DNA of 35,092 bases, taken from Sedimentisphaerales bacterium. Its GTDB lineage: Bacteria; Planctomycetota; Phycisphaerae; Sedimentisphaerales; SM23-30. Where the stretch lies: NCBI GenBank assembly GCA_016934515.1, contig JAFGSR010000205.1:1-35092 (forward strand). The letters are read 5' to 3'. The notes beneath the pieces were generated by a model, which saw only the letters and a program-made list of their open reading frames with translations, was not told the origin of the DNA and made no database searches. Positions 18,393 through 26,762 of the stretch are shown here, piece by piece; positions within the stretch are counted from its first letter, which is position 1; each line of letters opens with the position of its first letter. A program made the position numbers and the translations under genes.

Positions 18393-18748
18393 TGCTCTTC
18401 GATGTTACTTATCAGTTCGGTAAGTATTTTGGGACTGAAGGGTTTGTTGAAAACGTGAACTTTGGGATTGTCGATTTCGGATTTGATTTGTCCGGCATCA
18501 CAACGTGAGGTCATCACGACGATGGTATTTGGAGAGTTGGGTAATTTCAAAGCTTTTTCGATCAATTCAACGCCGTTCATAAGCGGCATGTTGACATCGG
18601 TTATCAGGCAATCGTAGTGGAATTGCCTAAGAAGCTTTAGTGCGGATCTACCGTTAGCAGTGCAGGTAATTTTGTGTCCTTGGTTCTGCAGCCACATACG
18701 AATGATAAGGTGGATTTTGGAGTCGTCGTCGGCAAGCAAGATGTTCAT
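18374..18748 (-). CDS. Single-domain response regulator (CheY-like REC)
   Basis: The 124-residue protein is a lone receiver domain. It has the acidic pair in LLADDDSK (residues 6-9), the phospho-acceptor Asp in LITDVNMPLMNG, the Thr of VVMTSR and the Lys of NKPF. There is no output domain. It overlaps the following HD-GYP gene, so its likely job is to pass a phosphorylation signal to that phosphodiesterase or to act as a diffusible regulator. The PAS histidine kinase encoded divergently about 400 bases away is the obvious candidate partner, by position only. Confidence 0.93.
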   Translation of the reverse strand: MNILLADDDSKIHLIIRMWLQNQGHKITCTANGRSALKLLRQFHYDCLITDVNMPLMNGVELIEKALKLPNSPNTIVVMTSRCDAGQIKSEIDNPKVHVFNKPFSPKILTELISNIEEQWISST

Positions 18749-19154
18749 ATAAGCAACGTCCTAATATATAGATATAACAAAAAGTATATACTTTTCACAT
18801 GAACCCAGATCGGTAGATAATTTGACTGTCTTAAGTTGAATATCGATTGAAGCCAGTTAGATCTGAGGAATTACTCGTTCAGCAGGGGGATTTTAGGGAA
18901 AAAGTGAAAGGCAAAAGGAATTTGTCTAACCTGGAAGGTCGATAGGCAATATGAGATGTAATATTTTAAAGATCAGACATAAATTGTCAGAAATTATATT
19001 GCTTTGAACGAGAGCAGATTTCAAGACTCAAATTAATCAGCGAAATCAGTATGAAAATAGGTTGCTTGACGGTTTAATAGTTGGATTTGGCAGGTGAATA
19101 AGGCGGTTTTAAAAGGTTTTGAAATCGAATATTTTTGAAAAGTGAGCCCGAATA
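18749..19154. promoter_or_regulatory. Divergent intergenic region with a 16-bp perfect palindrome
   Basis: These 406 bases separate the REC/HD-GYP pair (left, minus) from the kinase/pilus operon (right, plus). A perfect palindrome AAAAGTATATACTTTT lies at 18780-18795, about 32 bases before the REC start codon. It includes a TATACT that could serve as a -10. The rest is A/T-rich with no ORF and no hairpin plus T-run. It probably holds both promoters, and the palindrome could be an operator; this is inference. Confidence 0.45.
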
Positions 19155-20825
19155 ATGACGGACACAAGTGGAAAAGAGAAACTGGCTTTAGTGGACCAGG
19201 TAGAAGTGCAGCCGGCCAAGCCAAGGTCCAATAAAAAGACTGAGGTGCCGAAAGAGATGATTCTGAGTGTTTTATGCGGAGTCATTCTGGCAGGTGGCGG
19301 ATTAATTTCTGCAATTGTTCTAACGGTCCGGAAATATCAGAGAAATGTTTCGGAGATTGGGTGGAATGCGGCTTGGATAGCGGCGTTACTGATGTTGCCG
19401 GCGGCTATTTATTCGGTGGTTTTGCACGTTCGGGCATATCGGCATCGTAAAATGACCCATGCGATAGAAGCCAATCTGGTTAATGTAATCAAAATATCAG
19501 ATGATCAGGAAGCGTTGAAGTCATTAAGTGCGGCGCCGGTAGGTGCGCGATTGACGGAAGCCTGCCAAGGATGGAATCGACTGCTAAGCGCTTTGGAAAA
19601 TATGGAGGGCCAGGACGGGGCAACTTCAGGGCAAAACAATCTTGGTCAGTTTTTGTGCAGTTACGATTCTCAAAGACTTTTGATGCTGATCGATGCGCTG
19701 CCGGATGGAATTGTGCAGGCGGATGCCCAGGGTAATATAATTCTGGCCAACCGGGCTTGCGAGGGGATGGTAGGACGGCGGCTCAGTGAGTTTATCGGAA
19801 CATCGGTAGTGGAATTGTTCAATGATGGTCAGGCAAAAGAAACTTTGCAAAGACTGATTGATTTGAAAGATCATCGTGCGGATGATTATTTTGAGATTAC
19901 GATTCCGGCTGCTCCGGCTGCTGTTGCGGGAGTTCAAGAAGGCAGTCTGCCGGATGAGGCTGAAACTTCCGTTGCGGCTAGTTATGATTCAAGTCAGGAC
20001 AGTTCGACAAGCCTGTGGGTATCCTGTCATCGTCAGGTTGATGCCGGAGAAGACGGGGGGCTCCTGATTTTGATGCGTGACATTACCCAGCAAAAAGCCA
20101 AGGAGCAAGGTCGGGACAACTTTATTTCCCATGTCAGCCATGAATTGCGTAGTCCACTGACCAATATTCGGGCCTATACGGAAACTTTGTTGTCGGATAT
20201 GGTGCTCGACGAACGGGTGCAGAAGGAAGCCTTCAACGTTATCAATGAGGAGACCAGCCGGCTGATCCGTCTGGTTAATGATGTTCTGGATTTGTCACGG
20301 ATGGAGACCGGTTCGTTGCAGCTTGACAAGGGAGAAGTATTGCTGGATCGATTGATTTCTCAATGTGTCAATGATATTAAAGCCCTGGCGGGCAGTAAGC
20401 AGATTACCCTGCAGACCAATTACCATCCCAAGCTGCCGAATCTTTACGCGGACCGCGAAAAACTGGCGGTAGTGTTAAACAATATTCTGAGCAACGCGGT
20501 TAAATATACACCTCAGGGAGGGACGGTGTTTATAGAAACCAATGTCGATGAGCGATACGTTTATATTAAGGTTACGGATACCGGTTATGGAATTGCCGCC
20601 GAGGATATCAATTTAATTTTTGACCGGTTCTATCGGGTGAATCGCGAAGAAACGGCGGACATTCCGGGTACGGGTTTGGGACTGGCAACCAGTAAAGAGA
20701 TTGTGGCGCTGCATGGCGGGACAATAAATGTTACCAGCGGGCTTGATAAGGGTTCCGAGATGGTAGTTAAACTGCCGTTGGTAGTGACAGGTCCGGTTTT
20801 GGGACCGGCGGTGAAAAGCAAATGA
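19155..20825 (+). CDS. PAS-domain membrane sensor histidine kinase
   Basis: The 556-residue protein has two membrane helices (about 35-57 and 72-92) joined by a very short loop, so there is almost no external sensor. A PAS domain (about 172-310) contains LIDALPDGIVQADAQGNIIL. A HisKA dimerisation domain carries the H-box HVSHELRSPLTNI (His329), and a HATPase_c domain carries the N-box (Asn447), DTGYGI (475-480) and GTGLGL (505-510). All kinase motifs look intact. It is the first gene of the plus-strand operon, and its TGA overlaps the next ATG as ATGA. The divergent REC protein is the likely phosphate acceptor. The signal is presumably cytosolic or membrane-derived. Confidence 0.94.
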   Translation: MTDTSGKEKLALVDQVEVQPAKPRSNKKTEVPKEMILSVLCGVILAGGGLISAIVLTVRKYQRNVSEIGWNAAWIAALLMLPAAIYSVVLHVRAYRHRKMTHAIEANLVNVIKISDDQEALKSLSAAPVGARLTEACQGWNRLLSALENMEGQDGATSGQNNLGQFLCSYDSQRLLMLIDALPDGIVQADAQGNIILANRACEGMVGRRLSEFIGTSVVELFNDGQAKETLQRLIDLKDHRADDYFEITIPAAPAAVAGVQEGSLPDEAETSVAASYDSSQDSSTSLWVSCHRQVDAGEDGGLLILMRDITQQKAKEQGRDNFISHVSHELRSPLTNIRAYTETLLSDMVLDERVQKEAFNVINEETSRLIRLVNDVLDLSRMETGSLQLDKGEVLLDRLISQCVNDIKALAGSKQITLQTNYHPKLPNLYADREKLAVVLNNILSNAVKYTPQGGTVFIETNVDERYVYIKVTDTGYGIAAEDINLIFDRFYRVNREETADIPGTGLGLATSKEIVALHGGTINVTSGLDKGSEMVVKLPLVVTGPVLGPAVKSK

Positions 20826-21967
20826 AAACTGACAAGCAAAATAATTACGATTTTCCGGGCCAGGCTGAAGCTCCTGATTATTTGCGGGGAGTTTTGGAAG
20901 AACTGGCTCTGTTACATGAGACAGACGATCTGCTGGAGCGTTATCAGAGTTTTATCCGTGTGGTGGAGAAGTCACTGTTTTATGTGCTTGGGCCATGCAA
21001 TGTGACGCTGTGGTCGCCGGATAGCGATAATAATAATCTGATTGAGTGTGTAATAATGCCGCAGAATCAAACAAAAAAGCGGACTAAATCGCTAAGTCGC
21101 TCCGTCCCCCCCAGGAAACCGTGTGTATTACCGTTGGATTCGGTGGTGGTCCGAGAATCTCTCGACAGCGGCCGGGCTTATTGGATCGGCTCGAACAACA
21201 GCGAAGTGTTTTTGGCCGGCCGTTCTCCACAAGACGGTTTGCGGACGGATGTCTGCATACCTTTATATCGTGACTACGGTAAGCCTTTACTGGTCAATGC
21301 CGAACGAGCCGGCGGCAGTGAGACTTTGTGCAAAAAGGAAAATTTTAAATCAGCAGTGCAGTTGATAGAGTTTTTCTGGAAACAACTCCAGGCTACCAAT
21401 CAAAGACAATGGCTGGCTGAGCATGACGAGAATACCCAGGCATTGCGTGCAGAGACCTTTTTGGAAAAGTCCCAGAGCTGGGCCGATGATTTGTTTCGAC
21501 AGGATGAACTTTTCAGCCTGACGGTTATTACGGTGCGGGGATTTCGTAGAACTTTTGCCGGTAACTCTCAAAATTGGCGCTCTCTTTGTCGACAATTGGG
21601 TCGTTGTTTGCGTCAATGTATTGCCCGACGACAGGATAGTTTTCTGTTGGGCAAAATGTCGGACGATGTTTTTGCGGTGCTGTTGCCGGGGAAAGATAAG
21701 TTTCTGGCTGAAACTTTAATGAAAGCAGCCTTGGAAGATGTCGGGCGGGAGATGACTGCGAATTTATTTATGGCTGAGAAGGATTATGTTGCCCTGGAGT
21801 CGTTTTGGACAACAACTGACTCCCGGCAGTATTGTGGCGCGATAGAAAAGTTGCTAAACGATATTTATCGGCGGTTGTTTATTGGACAGGAAGATTCCGT
21901 GGATCGGGTTTATAAGATTATGTTTGGTGAGCAGGCGGGCGAGAGGATATCAGCATCATGCAGGTAA
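20822..21967 (+). CDS. GAF plus degenerate GGDEF-like regulatory protein
   Basis: The 381-residue soluble protein appears to have an N-terminal GAF-like domain (about 25-195, with SLDSGRAYWIG and TDVCIPLYRDYGKPLLV). A C-terminal region follows the diguanylate cyclase pattern (about 205-310). There the strand-turn normally reading R.GGDEFA.LLP reads GKMSDDVFAVLLPG (277-290), so the GGDEF catalytic signature is lost and cyclase activity is not expected. It may act as a c-di-GMP or GTP sensor, or as a scaffold. It shares a 4-base overlap with the upstream kinase and a 10-base overlap with the downstream STAS gene. The GGDEF reading is by local pattern only and needs a profile or structure check. 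Confidence 0.7.
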   Translation: MKTDKQNNYDFPGQAEAPDYLRGVLEELALLHETDDLLERYQSFIRVVEKSLFYVLGPCNVTLWSPDSDNNNLIECVIMPQNQTKKRTKSLSRSVPPRKPCVLPLDSVVVRESLDSGRAYWIGSNNSEVFLAGRSPQDGLRTDVCIPLYRDYGKPLLVNAERAGGSETLCKKENFKSAVQLIEFFWKQLQATNQRQWLAEHDENTQALRAETFLEKSQSWADDLFRQDELFSLTVITVRGFRRTFAGNSQNWRSLCRQLGRCLRQCIARRQDSFLLGKMSDDVFAVLLPGKDKFLAETLMKAALEDVGREMTANLFMAEKDYVALESFWTTTDSRQYCGAIEKLLNDIYRRLFIGQEDSVDRVYKIMFGEQAGERISASCR

Positions 21968-22293
21968 CCGTTTCTAAAGAAGGTGCTGTAACACTGGTTA
22001 AACCGGTGGGTCCGATAGTGGCCGGTGAACTGGATGAACTGGAAAGACAGTTAAATCAACTCAATCGATCCTGGACCAAAAGGCTGGTGATCGAAATGGG
22101 TGAAGTGACGTTTTGCGATAGTTCCGGCCTGGAATTGATCGTCAAAAATCAACGGGAGATGGCCGAGCGGGGCTTAAAGCTCAAGCTGAGCAATCTTAAC
22201 GATATGACCCAGGAAATTTTCGATATTACCCGCTTGTCAGCGCGATTTGAAATTTTTCCTGATGTGGTTACCGCAGTGCGGAGTTTCTTATGA
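21958..22293 (+). CDS. STAS-domain protein (anti-sigma factor antagonist type)
   Basis: The 111-residue protein is a single STAS domain: an N-terminal beta pair (VTLVKPVGPIVAGELDELE), then VIEMGEVTFCDSSGLELIV, where DSSGL holds the Ser phosphorylated in SpoIIAA/RsbV proteins, and a C-terminal helix. Such proteins bind or release partner-switching kinases or anti-sigma factors. No RsbW/SpoIIAB-like kinase is encoded nearby. The start overlaps the previous gene by 10 bases, and its TGA overlaps the ATPase ATG (ATGA). Tight coupling suggests it acts on the assembly machine or is made in fixed ratio to the ATPase. Confidence 0.9.
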   Translation: MQVTVSKEGAVTLVKPVGPIVAGELDELERQLNQLNRSWTKRLVIEMGEVTFCDSSGLELIVKNQREMAERGLKLKLSNLNDMTQEIFDITRLSARFEIFPDVVTAVRSFL

Positions 22294-24053
22294 AATTATT
22301 GTCACAATCCATAAAATTGGGACAGATGCTGGTGCAGGCCGGTCACCTCAGTGAGGACCAGTTGCAGCAGGCCCTGGGGTGGCAGAAGAAAAGCCGATTG
22401 AAACTGGGTGAGTTGCTGGTTGAGAAGAAGCTGGTCGATAGCTCTGCAGTTTTGGATAGTTTATCCGAAAGTCTGGGGCTGCCGGCGGTGAAATTGCGTC
22501 CGGGTATGATTGATCCTCAGGTGGTGGACACGATCGAAAAAGAAATAGCAGAACAGAATCTGGTTATACCGTTGTTTAAGGTGGAAGAGAGTCTTACGGT
22601 TGCCATGGCCGAGCCTCAGTCTTTGCTGGTGATTGATGATCTGGAGCGGATAACCCAGTTGCGTGTTCAACCGGTTATCGCGCTAGCTGGGAATATTGAA
22701 GAATACATCAAAAAATATTATGCCCAGGAAGTGAAAATCGACAGTTTTGTCGCTTCGCTGGAAGAAGCCAATCTGGAAGTTGTCGAAAAAGAGGCGATTG
22801 ATGAGGATGTGATAATCGATCTTTCGGAAATGACCGACGCCAGCCCCGTGGTAAACCTGGTTAATATGAGTATTGCCCAGGCGGTTAAGGAGGGTGCTTC
22901 CGACATCCACATCGAACCCGATAAGCACAATGTCCGGATCCGTTATCGAATTGACGGCGTTTTGCAGGATTTGATGACCCCACCCAAGGATTGGCATGCT
23001 GCTATTATCTCACGCATTAAGGTGATCAGTCGGATGGATATCGCCGAACGCAGAGTTCCTCAGGAAGGGCGTATTCACATAATGATCGAAGGGCGGGAGA
23101 TTGATCTGCGTATCTCGTCAATGCCTACGATTCTGGGTGAGAAAATTGTTATGCGCGTTCTGGATAAAAAGAATTTGCATCTGGACCTGGATAAGTTAGG
23201 TTACGCGGCATCCATGGTTTTGGCCCTGAAACGCATGTTGAGTAAGCCTTACGGATTGTTTTTGGTGACCGGGCCGACCGGCAGCGGCAAAACCACCACC
23301 TTGTATTCCGCACTTGATCTGCTTCGCGACAAGGAACGTAACATTATTACTATTGAAGACCCGGTGGAATATCAACTGGAATTGATTAATCAGGTTCAGG
23401 TTCATGAAGCGGTGGGACTGACGTTTGCGCGTACTTTGCGTTCCGTGCTGCGTCAGGATCCGGATATCATTATGGTCGGCGAAATTCGCGATGATGAAAC
23501 TGCCAAGGTAGCTGTTCAAGCTGCTTTAACGGGCCATTTGGTGCTGAGTACTCTGCACACCAACGACAGTCCCGGCGCAATTACGCGCTTGTTGAATATG
23601 GGAGTCGAACCTTACCTTTTGGCTTCGTGCCTGGTGGGTATTGTTGCCCAGCGACTGGTACGCACCATCTGTCCCAAGTGCAAAACCACTTACTTTCCGG
23701 ATGAAGTTGTTTTGAATGATATTGGTTGGCAGGGCGCCCGCAACCGGGCTTTCCATCGCGGTGAAGGTTGTGCACTTTGCCATGACAGTGGTTTTAAGGG
23801 ACGAAGGGCGATTTGCGAGGTGCTGGAGATGACTCCAGGTCTGCGCGAAATCGTTTTGAACCGGCCCAGCACTGATGAAATTAGACAGTCATTGTCAAAA
23901 GGCAACTGGAGTGATCTGAAACAAGAAGGATTAAATTGCGTCGAGCAGGGCATCACCAGCATCGACGAAATGATCCGCGTCTGCTTTATCGATGAAGATG
24001 GGGTAAATGATAACAAGTTTAGTGCCCCGGCAATGAACGAAACCGGCGGATAA
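22290..24053 (+). CDS. GspE/PilB-type assembly ATPase
   Basis: The 587-residue cytosolic ATPase has an MshEN-like N-terminal domain (about 5-145, with LGQMLVQAGHLSEDQLQQAL), a linker, and the core: EGASDIHIEP (201-210), Walker A GPTGSGKTT (328-336), Asp box IEDPVE (355-360), Walker B IIMVGEIRD (393-401) and His box TLHTND (421-426). A zinc tetracysteine motif follows (C461, C464, C494, C497). It powers pseudopilin extension in type IV pili or type II secretion. MshEN domains often bind c-di-GMP, which fits the signalling genes around it; whether this one does needs testing. The gene overlaps STAS by 4 bases and is followed after 4 bases by the GspF/PilC gene. Confidence 0.96.
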   Translation: MKLLSQSIKLGQMLVQAGHLSEDQLQQALGWQKKSRLKLGELLVEKKLVDSSAVLDSLSESLGLPAVKLRPGMIDPQVVDTIEKEIAEQNLVIPLFKVEESLTVAMAEPQSLLVIDDLERITQLRVQPVIALAGNIEEYIKKYYAQEVKIDSFVASLEEANLEVVEKEAIDEDVIIDLSEMTDASPVVNLVNMSIAQAVKEGASDIHIEPDKHNVRIRYRIDGVLQDLMTPPKDWHAAIISRIKVISRMDIAERRVPQEGRIHIMIEGREIDLRISSMPTILGEKIVMRVLDKKNLHLDLDKLGYAASMVLALKRMLSKPYGLFLVTGPTGSGKTTTLYSALDLLRDKERNIITIEDPVEYQLELINQVQVHEAVGLTFARTLRSVLRQDPDIIMVGEIRDDETAKVAVQAALTGHLVLSTLHTNDSPGAITRLLNMGVEPYLLASCLVGIVAQRLVRTICPKCKTTYFPDEVVLNDIGWQGARNRAFHRGEGCALCHDSGFKGRRAICEVLEMTPGLREIVLNRPSTDEIRQSLSKGNWSDLKQEGLNCVEQGITSIDEMIRVCFIDEDGVNDNKFSAPAMNETGG

Positions 24054-24057
24054 CAGA

Positions 24058-25296
24058 ATGATTGTAGGATATCAGGCAATTGATAGTTCCGGAAAAGTGG
24101 TCAACGACACGCTGGTGGTTGACGATCTGGGACAGGCTAACGCTGAACTGAATAGTTCCGGAATGGTTCCCGTGCGTATCTGGGAGCAAAAGGAATCGCA
24201 CTCGCGATTGGCGGGCAAATGGTCTAATACGTTAAAGAAAACCAAGCAGGGCGATGTTAAACGCGCTTCACGACGTGATCTGCCGTTTTTTACCGAACAG
24301 ATGTCGATTCTGCTGGAAACGGGCACGCCGGTTGCTGCGTCACTGAAATCGATAGAAAAGCAAGTTATCTGTCCGCATTGGCGGCTGCTGGTTCAGCATC
24401 TGCACCGGCAGGTCGAAGAAGGCGGTTCTCTGGCTTCGGCGGTGGCTGCTTATCCCCAGGTTTTTGATCCAATTTTTTGCAGTATGATTTCTGCCGGTGA
24501 AGCTTCAGGTAAATTACCGGCTATCCTGAACCGGCTGGCAATGATGTCGCGGCAAAGCGATCGTATCCGAAACAAGATTATTTCCGCCATGATTTATCCG
24601 GCTCTATTGACCTCCATTGCTCTGTCGGTGATTTGTGTGCTGATTTTTATTGTGCTGCCCAGGTTTGCGGCAATTTTTAAGGAAATGAATGTTAACCTGC
24701 CCGCTTCTACCAGAATACTTTTAGTTATTTCCGAATTGATTCGACAATATCTTTTCTTAACCTTAGCCTTAGTTGCTTCGGTAGTGGTGGGTTTGATTTG
24801 GTGGCTGCGCAGTAATGCCGGCGTAAAATTTATGGCAAAATTTACTCTACGCCTGCCAATCTTTGGCTCGCTGATTCGTTCGGTCAGAAATGCACGTCTA
24901 TTCCGGATAATCGGCTTGTTGATCGAATCAAAAGTATCCCTGGTGGAAGCTTTGCAACTGACTTCCAGCGCCTCCAAAAATTATCTCTATGTGGATATGG
25001 TTAATAAAATGGAGCAAAATGTTTTAAATGGAAGATCAATGCATGAAATTATGTCTAAAAACTGGCTAATTCCCGCCAGCATTGCTCAGATGGTTCACAC
25101 CGGCGAAGAAAACGCCCAGGTAGGCCGGGTAATGACCATGTTGGCCGATCATCTGGACGATCGCAACGAAACCCAAATTAATACCCTGACCAGCATAATG
25201 GAACCAATTATTCTTATTTTTATGGGTGTCATAATTGGCATTGTGGCAATCTCGCTGGTGCTGCCCATGTTTGATTTGTCGAAGATAACCGGTTGA
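24058..25296 (+). CDS. GspF/PilC-type inner-membrane platform protein
   Basis: The 412-residue protein matches GspF/PilC in length and layout. It has a short N-terminal extension and two repeated cytosolic helical domains (FFTEQMSILLETGTPVAASLKSI; IIGLLIESKVSLVEALQLTSS). Three membrane helices lie around residues 172-205, 225-247 and 378-402, and the GE(E/A)x(A/S)G-type motif appears as SAGEASGKLP and TGEENAQVG. It anchors the assembly ATPase and moves pseudopilins into the growing fibre. It directly follows the ATPase gene and is separated from pilM by a palindromic repeat. Confidence 0.95.
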   Translation: MIVGYQAIDSSGKVVNDTLVVDDLGQANAELNSSGMVPVRIWEQKESHSRLAGKWSNTLKKTKQGDVKRASRRDLPFFTEQMSILLETGTPVAASLKSIEKQVICPHWRLLVQHLHRQVEEGGSLASAVAAYPQVFDPIFCSMISAGEASGKLPAILNRLAMMSRQSDRIRNKIISAMIYPALLTSIALSVICVLIFIVLPRFAAIFKEMNVNLPASTRILLVISELIRQYLFLTLALVASVVVGLIWWLRSNAGVKFMAKFTLRLPIFGSLIRSVRNARLFRIIGLLIESKVSLVEALQLTSSASKNYLYVDMVNKMEQNVLNGRSMHEIMSKNWLIPASIAQMVHTGEENAQVGRVMTMLADHLDDRNETQINTLTSIMEPIILIFMGVIIGIVAISLVLPMFDLSKITG

Positions 25297-25333
25297 TCTG
25301 TTTACCGGCGACGACTGAGAGGTTTTAAGAAAT

Positions 25334-25400
25334 CCTAACAAAACCTTGTCATTCCCGCCAAAGCGGGAATCCAGAATGTAAAATGATAGGTTTTGTTAGG
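25334..25400. repeat. Nested palindromic repeat element between the GspF/PilC gene and pilM
   Basis: The outer arms CCTAACAAAACCT (25334-25346) and AGGTTTTGTTAGG (25388-25400) are perfectly complementary over 13 bases. Inside sits a second hairpin, ATTCCCGC / GCGGGAAT (25351-25358 and 25363-25370). The core CATTCCCGC..GCGGGAAT belongs to a motif dispersed in many bacterial genomes (dRS3/REP-like). It is inserted in an operon gap, so it could attenuate or stabilise the transcript between the two halves of the operon. No T-run follows it. Confidence 0.8.
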
Positions 25401-25429
25401 CAAATTTAGGTAAAGTAAGGAAGTTCTAA

Positions 25430-26761
25430 ATGCCGGGATTTATGTCGAAAAAATACCTACCCATCGGACTTGACATAGGTTCCACCGCTGTGCGCGCCAT
25501 ACAACTGCTGCATCAGGGCGGAAAACTTCATGTGTATTCCGCTCTGGAACTGGTGCCTGAAAATGATCCGCAGCAATTACCGATAGATTTATCGGACGGC
25601 GACCGGGATGACGAGATTGTTGAACTTGTTCAGAAACTGCATGAACAGGGCGGATTTCGAGGACGCGATGTGATTTTGCATTGCCCGGCGGATAAAATGG
25701 ATTTACGTTTAATCGAACTGCCCGGCAGGGTTGACGAATTGCCCCGGGAAGCAATTTTAGGCGCAATTAGATTACGAATCGGCGGTCAGACCTCACTACC
25801 GTTTGAGCAGGTAGTCATCGATTATTTCTGCGTCAATAACAATCGCCAGGATCATGTGCAGGTGATGGCGGTTACTGCCGACGGCCGTTGGATCAAAAAT
25901 CGGATTCACCTGGTTAAAGCCGCCGGTCTGATTTGTGTGGCGATTGATGCCTTTGCTTTTACCCAGGACAGAATCGTAGCAAATTACCAAAAATCAATCA
26001 ACCATCCGGGCTACCTGAAAAAAAATGATGACAGCCAAATTTGTGATCTGCAGAATGGCCGCGATGAAATTGAGGCCAACGATAATGACAACAGCCGAAC
26101 TGATCGGGATAAAAATGATTCCGCCGGCCCGACGCCTGAAGATTTGGTTGCGGTTCTTGATATTGGCTATGCCGGCAGCACTTTGGTAGTTCGAAATAAT
26201 GAAGGCCCGATTTTTTGCCGGCGGTTTTCTTTCGGCGGACGAAAACTCACTGATCTGCTCACCGAACGGTTGATGGTCAATTATCCCCAGGCGGAAAAAA
26301 TTAAATGTACCTTTGGTTTTGATTCTCAGGTTCGGCAATTGTGTTCAGTTACCAATTCGGTTTCCACTCGGATACGCCAAAACCATGATCTTGATACCGA
26401 TATCGATAATGATCCAAATGCAATTATTCCTGGTCAGGCGGATTCTGATTCCGAATTGGCCAAGGTGGTTTACGCCGCCTTACAAAATGAACTGAACGAT
26501 TATGTCGAAGCAATAATCCGGTCGCTGAATTATGTCATTTCCTGCCCGGGCAATTCCCGATTATCCGAAATATGCCTCTGCGGGTCAGGTGCTCACCTGA
26601 AAAACCTGGATAGTTATTTACACGACAGGTTTGGTTTGCCGGTGTCGATTTATTCGAACGTTATACTGGATGAAATTATTCCTTACTTACCGCCGTCGCA
26701 GTCGGGTAGCGGCAAATGGGCTACTGTCCTGGGATTGGCTTTGGCGGGGGAGGGTAAATAA
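25430..26761 (+). CDS. pilM: PilM-like actin-fold pilus assembly protein
   Basis: The 443-residue cytosolic protein has the PilM/FtsA/actin fold. The first phosphate loop is LDIGSTAVRAIQLL (near residue 15), the second is VLDIGYAGSTLVV (mid-protein), and the adenosine motif is near LCLCGSGAHL (written ICLCGSGAHL). A polar, Asp/Asn-rich insert of about 40 residues precedes the second loop and looks like a family-variable linker. PilM binds the N-terminal tail of PilN on the inner face of the membrane. AAGGAAG precedes the ATG; another ATG four codons later is possible. The stop is one base before the pilN ATG. Confidence 0.9.
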   Translation: MPGFMSKKYLPIGLDIGSTAVRAIQLLHQGGKLHVYSALELVPENDPQQLPIDLSDGDRDDEIVELVQKLHEQGGFRGRDVILHCPADKMDLRLIELPGRVDELPREAILGAIRLRIGGQTSLPFEQVVIDYFCVNNNRQDHVQVMAVTADGRWIKNRIHLVKAAGLICVAIDAFAFTQDRIVANYQKSINHPGYLKKNDDSQICDLQNGRDEIEANDNDNSRTDRDKNDSAGPTPEDLVAVLDIGYAGSTLVVRNNEGPIFCRRFSFGGRKLTDLLTERLMVNYPQAEKIKCTFGFDSQVRQLCSVTNSVSTRIRQNHDLDTDIDNDPNAIIPGQADSDSELAKVVYAALQNELNDYVEAIIRSLNYVISCPGNSRLSEICLCGSGAHLKNLDSYLHDRFGLPVSIYSNVILDEIIPYLPPSQSGSGKWATVLGLALAGEGK

Positions 26762-26762
26762 T

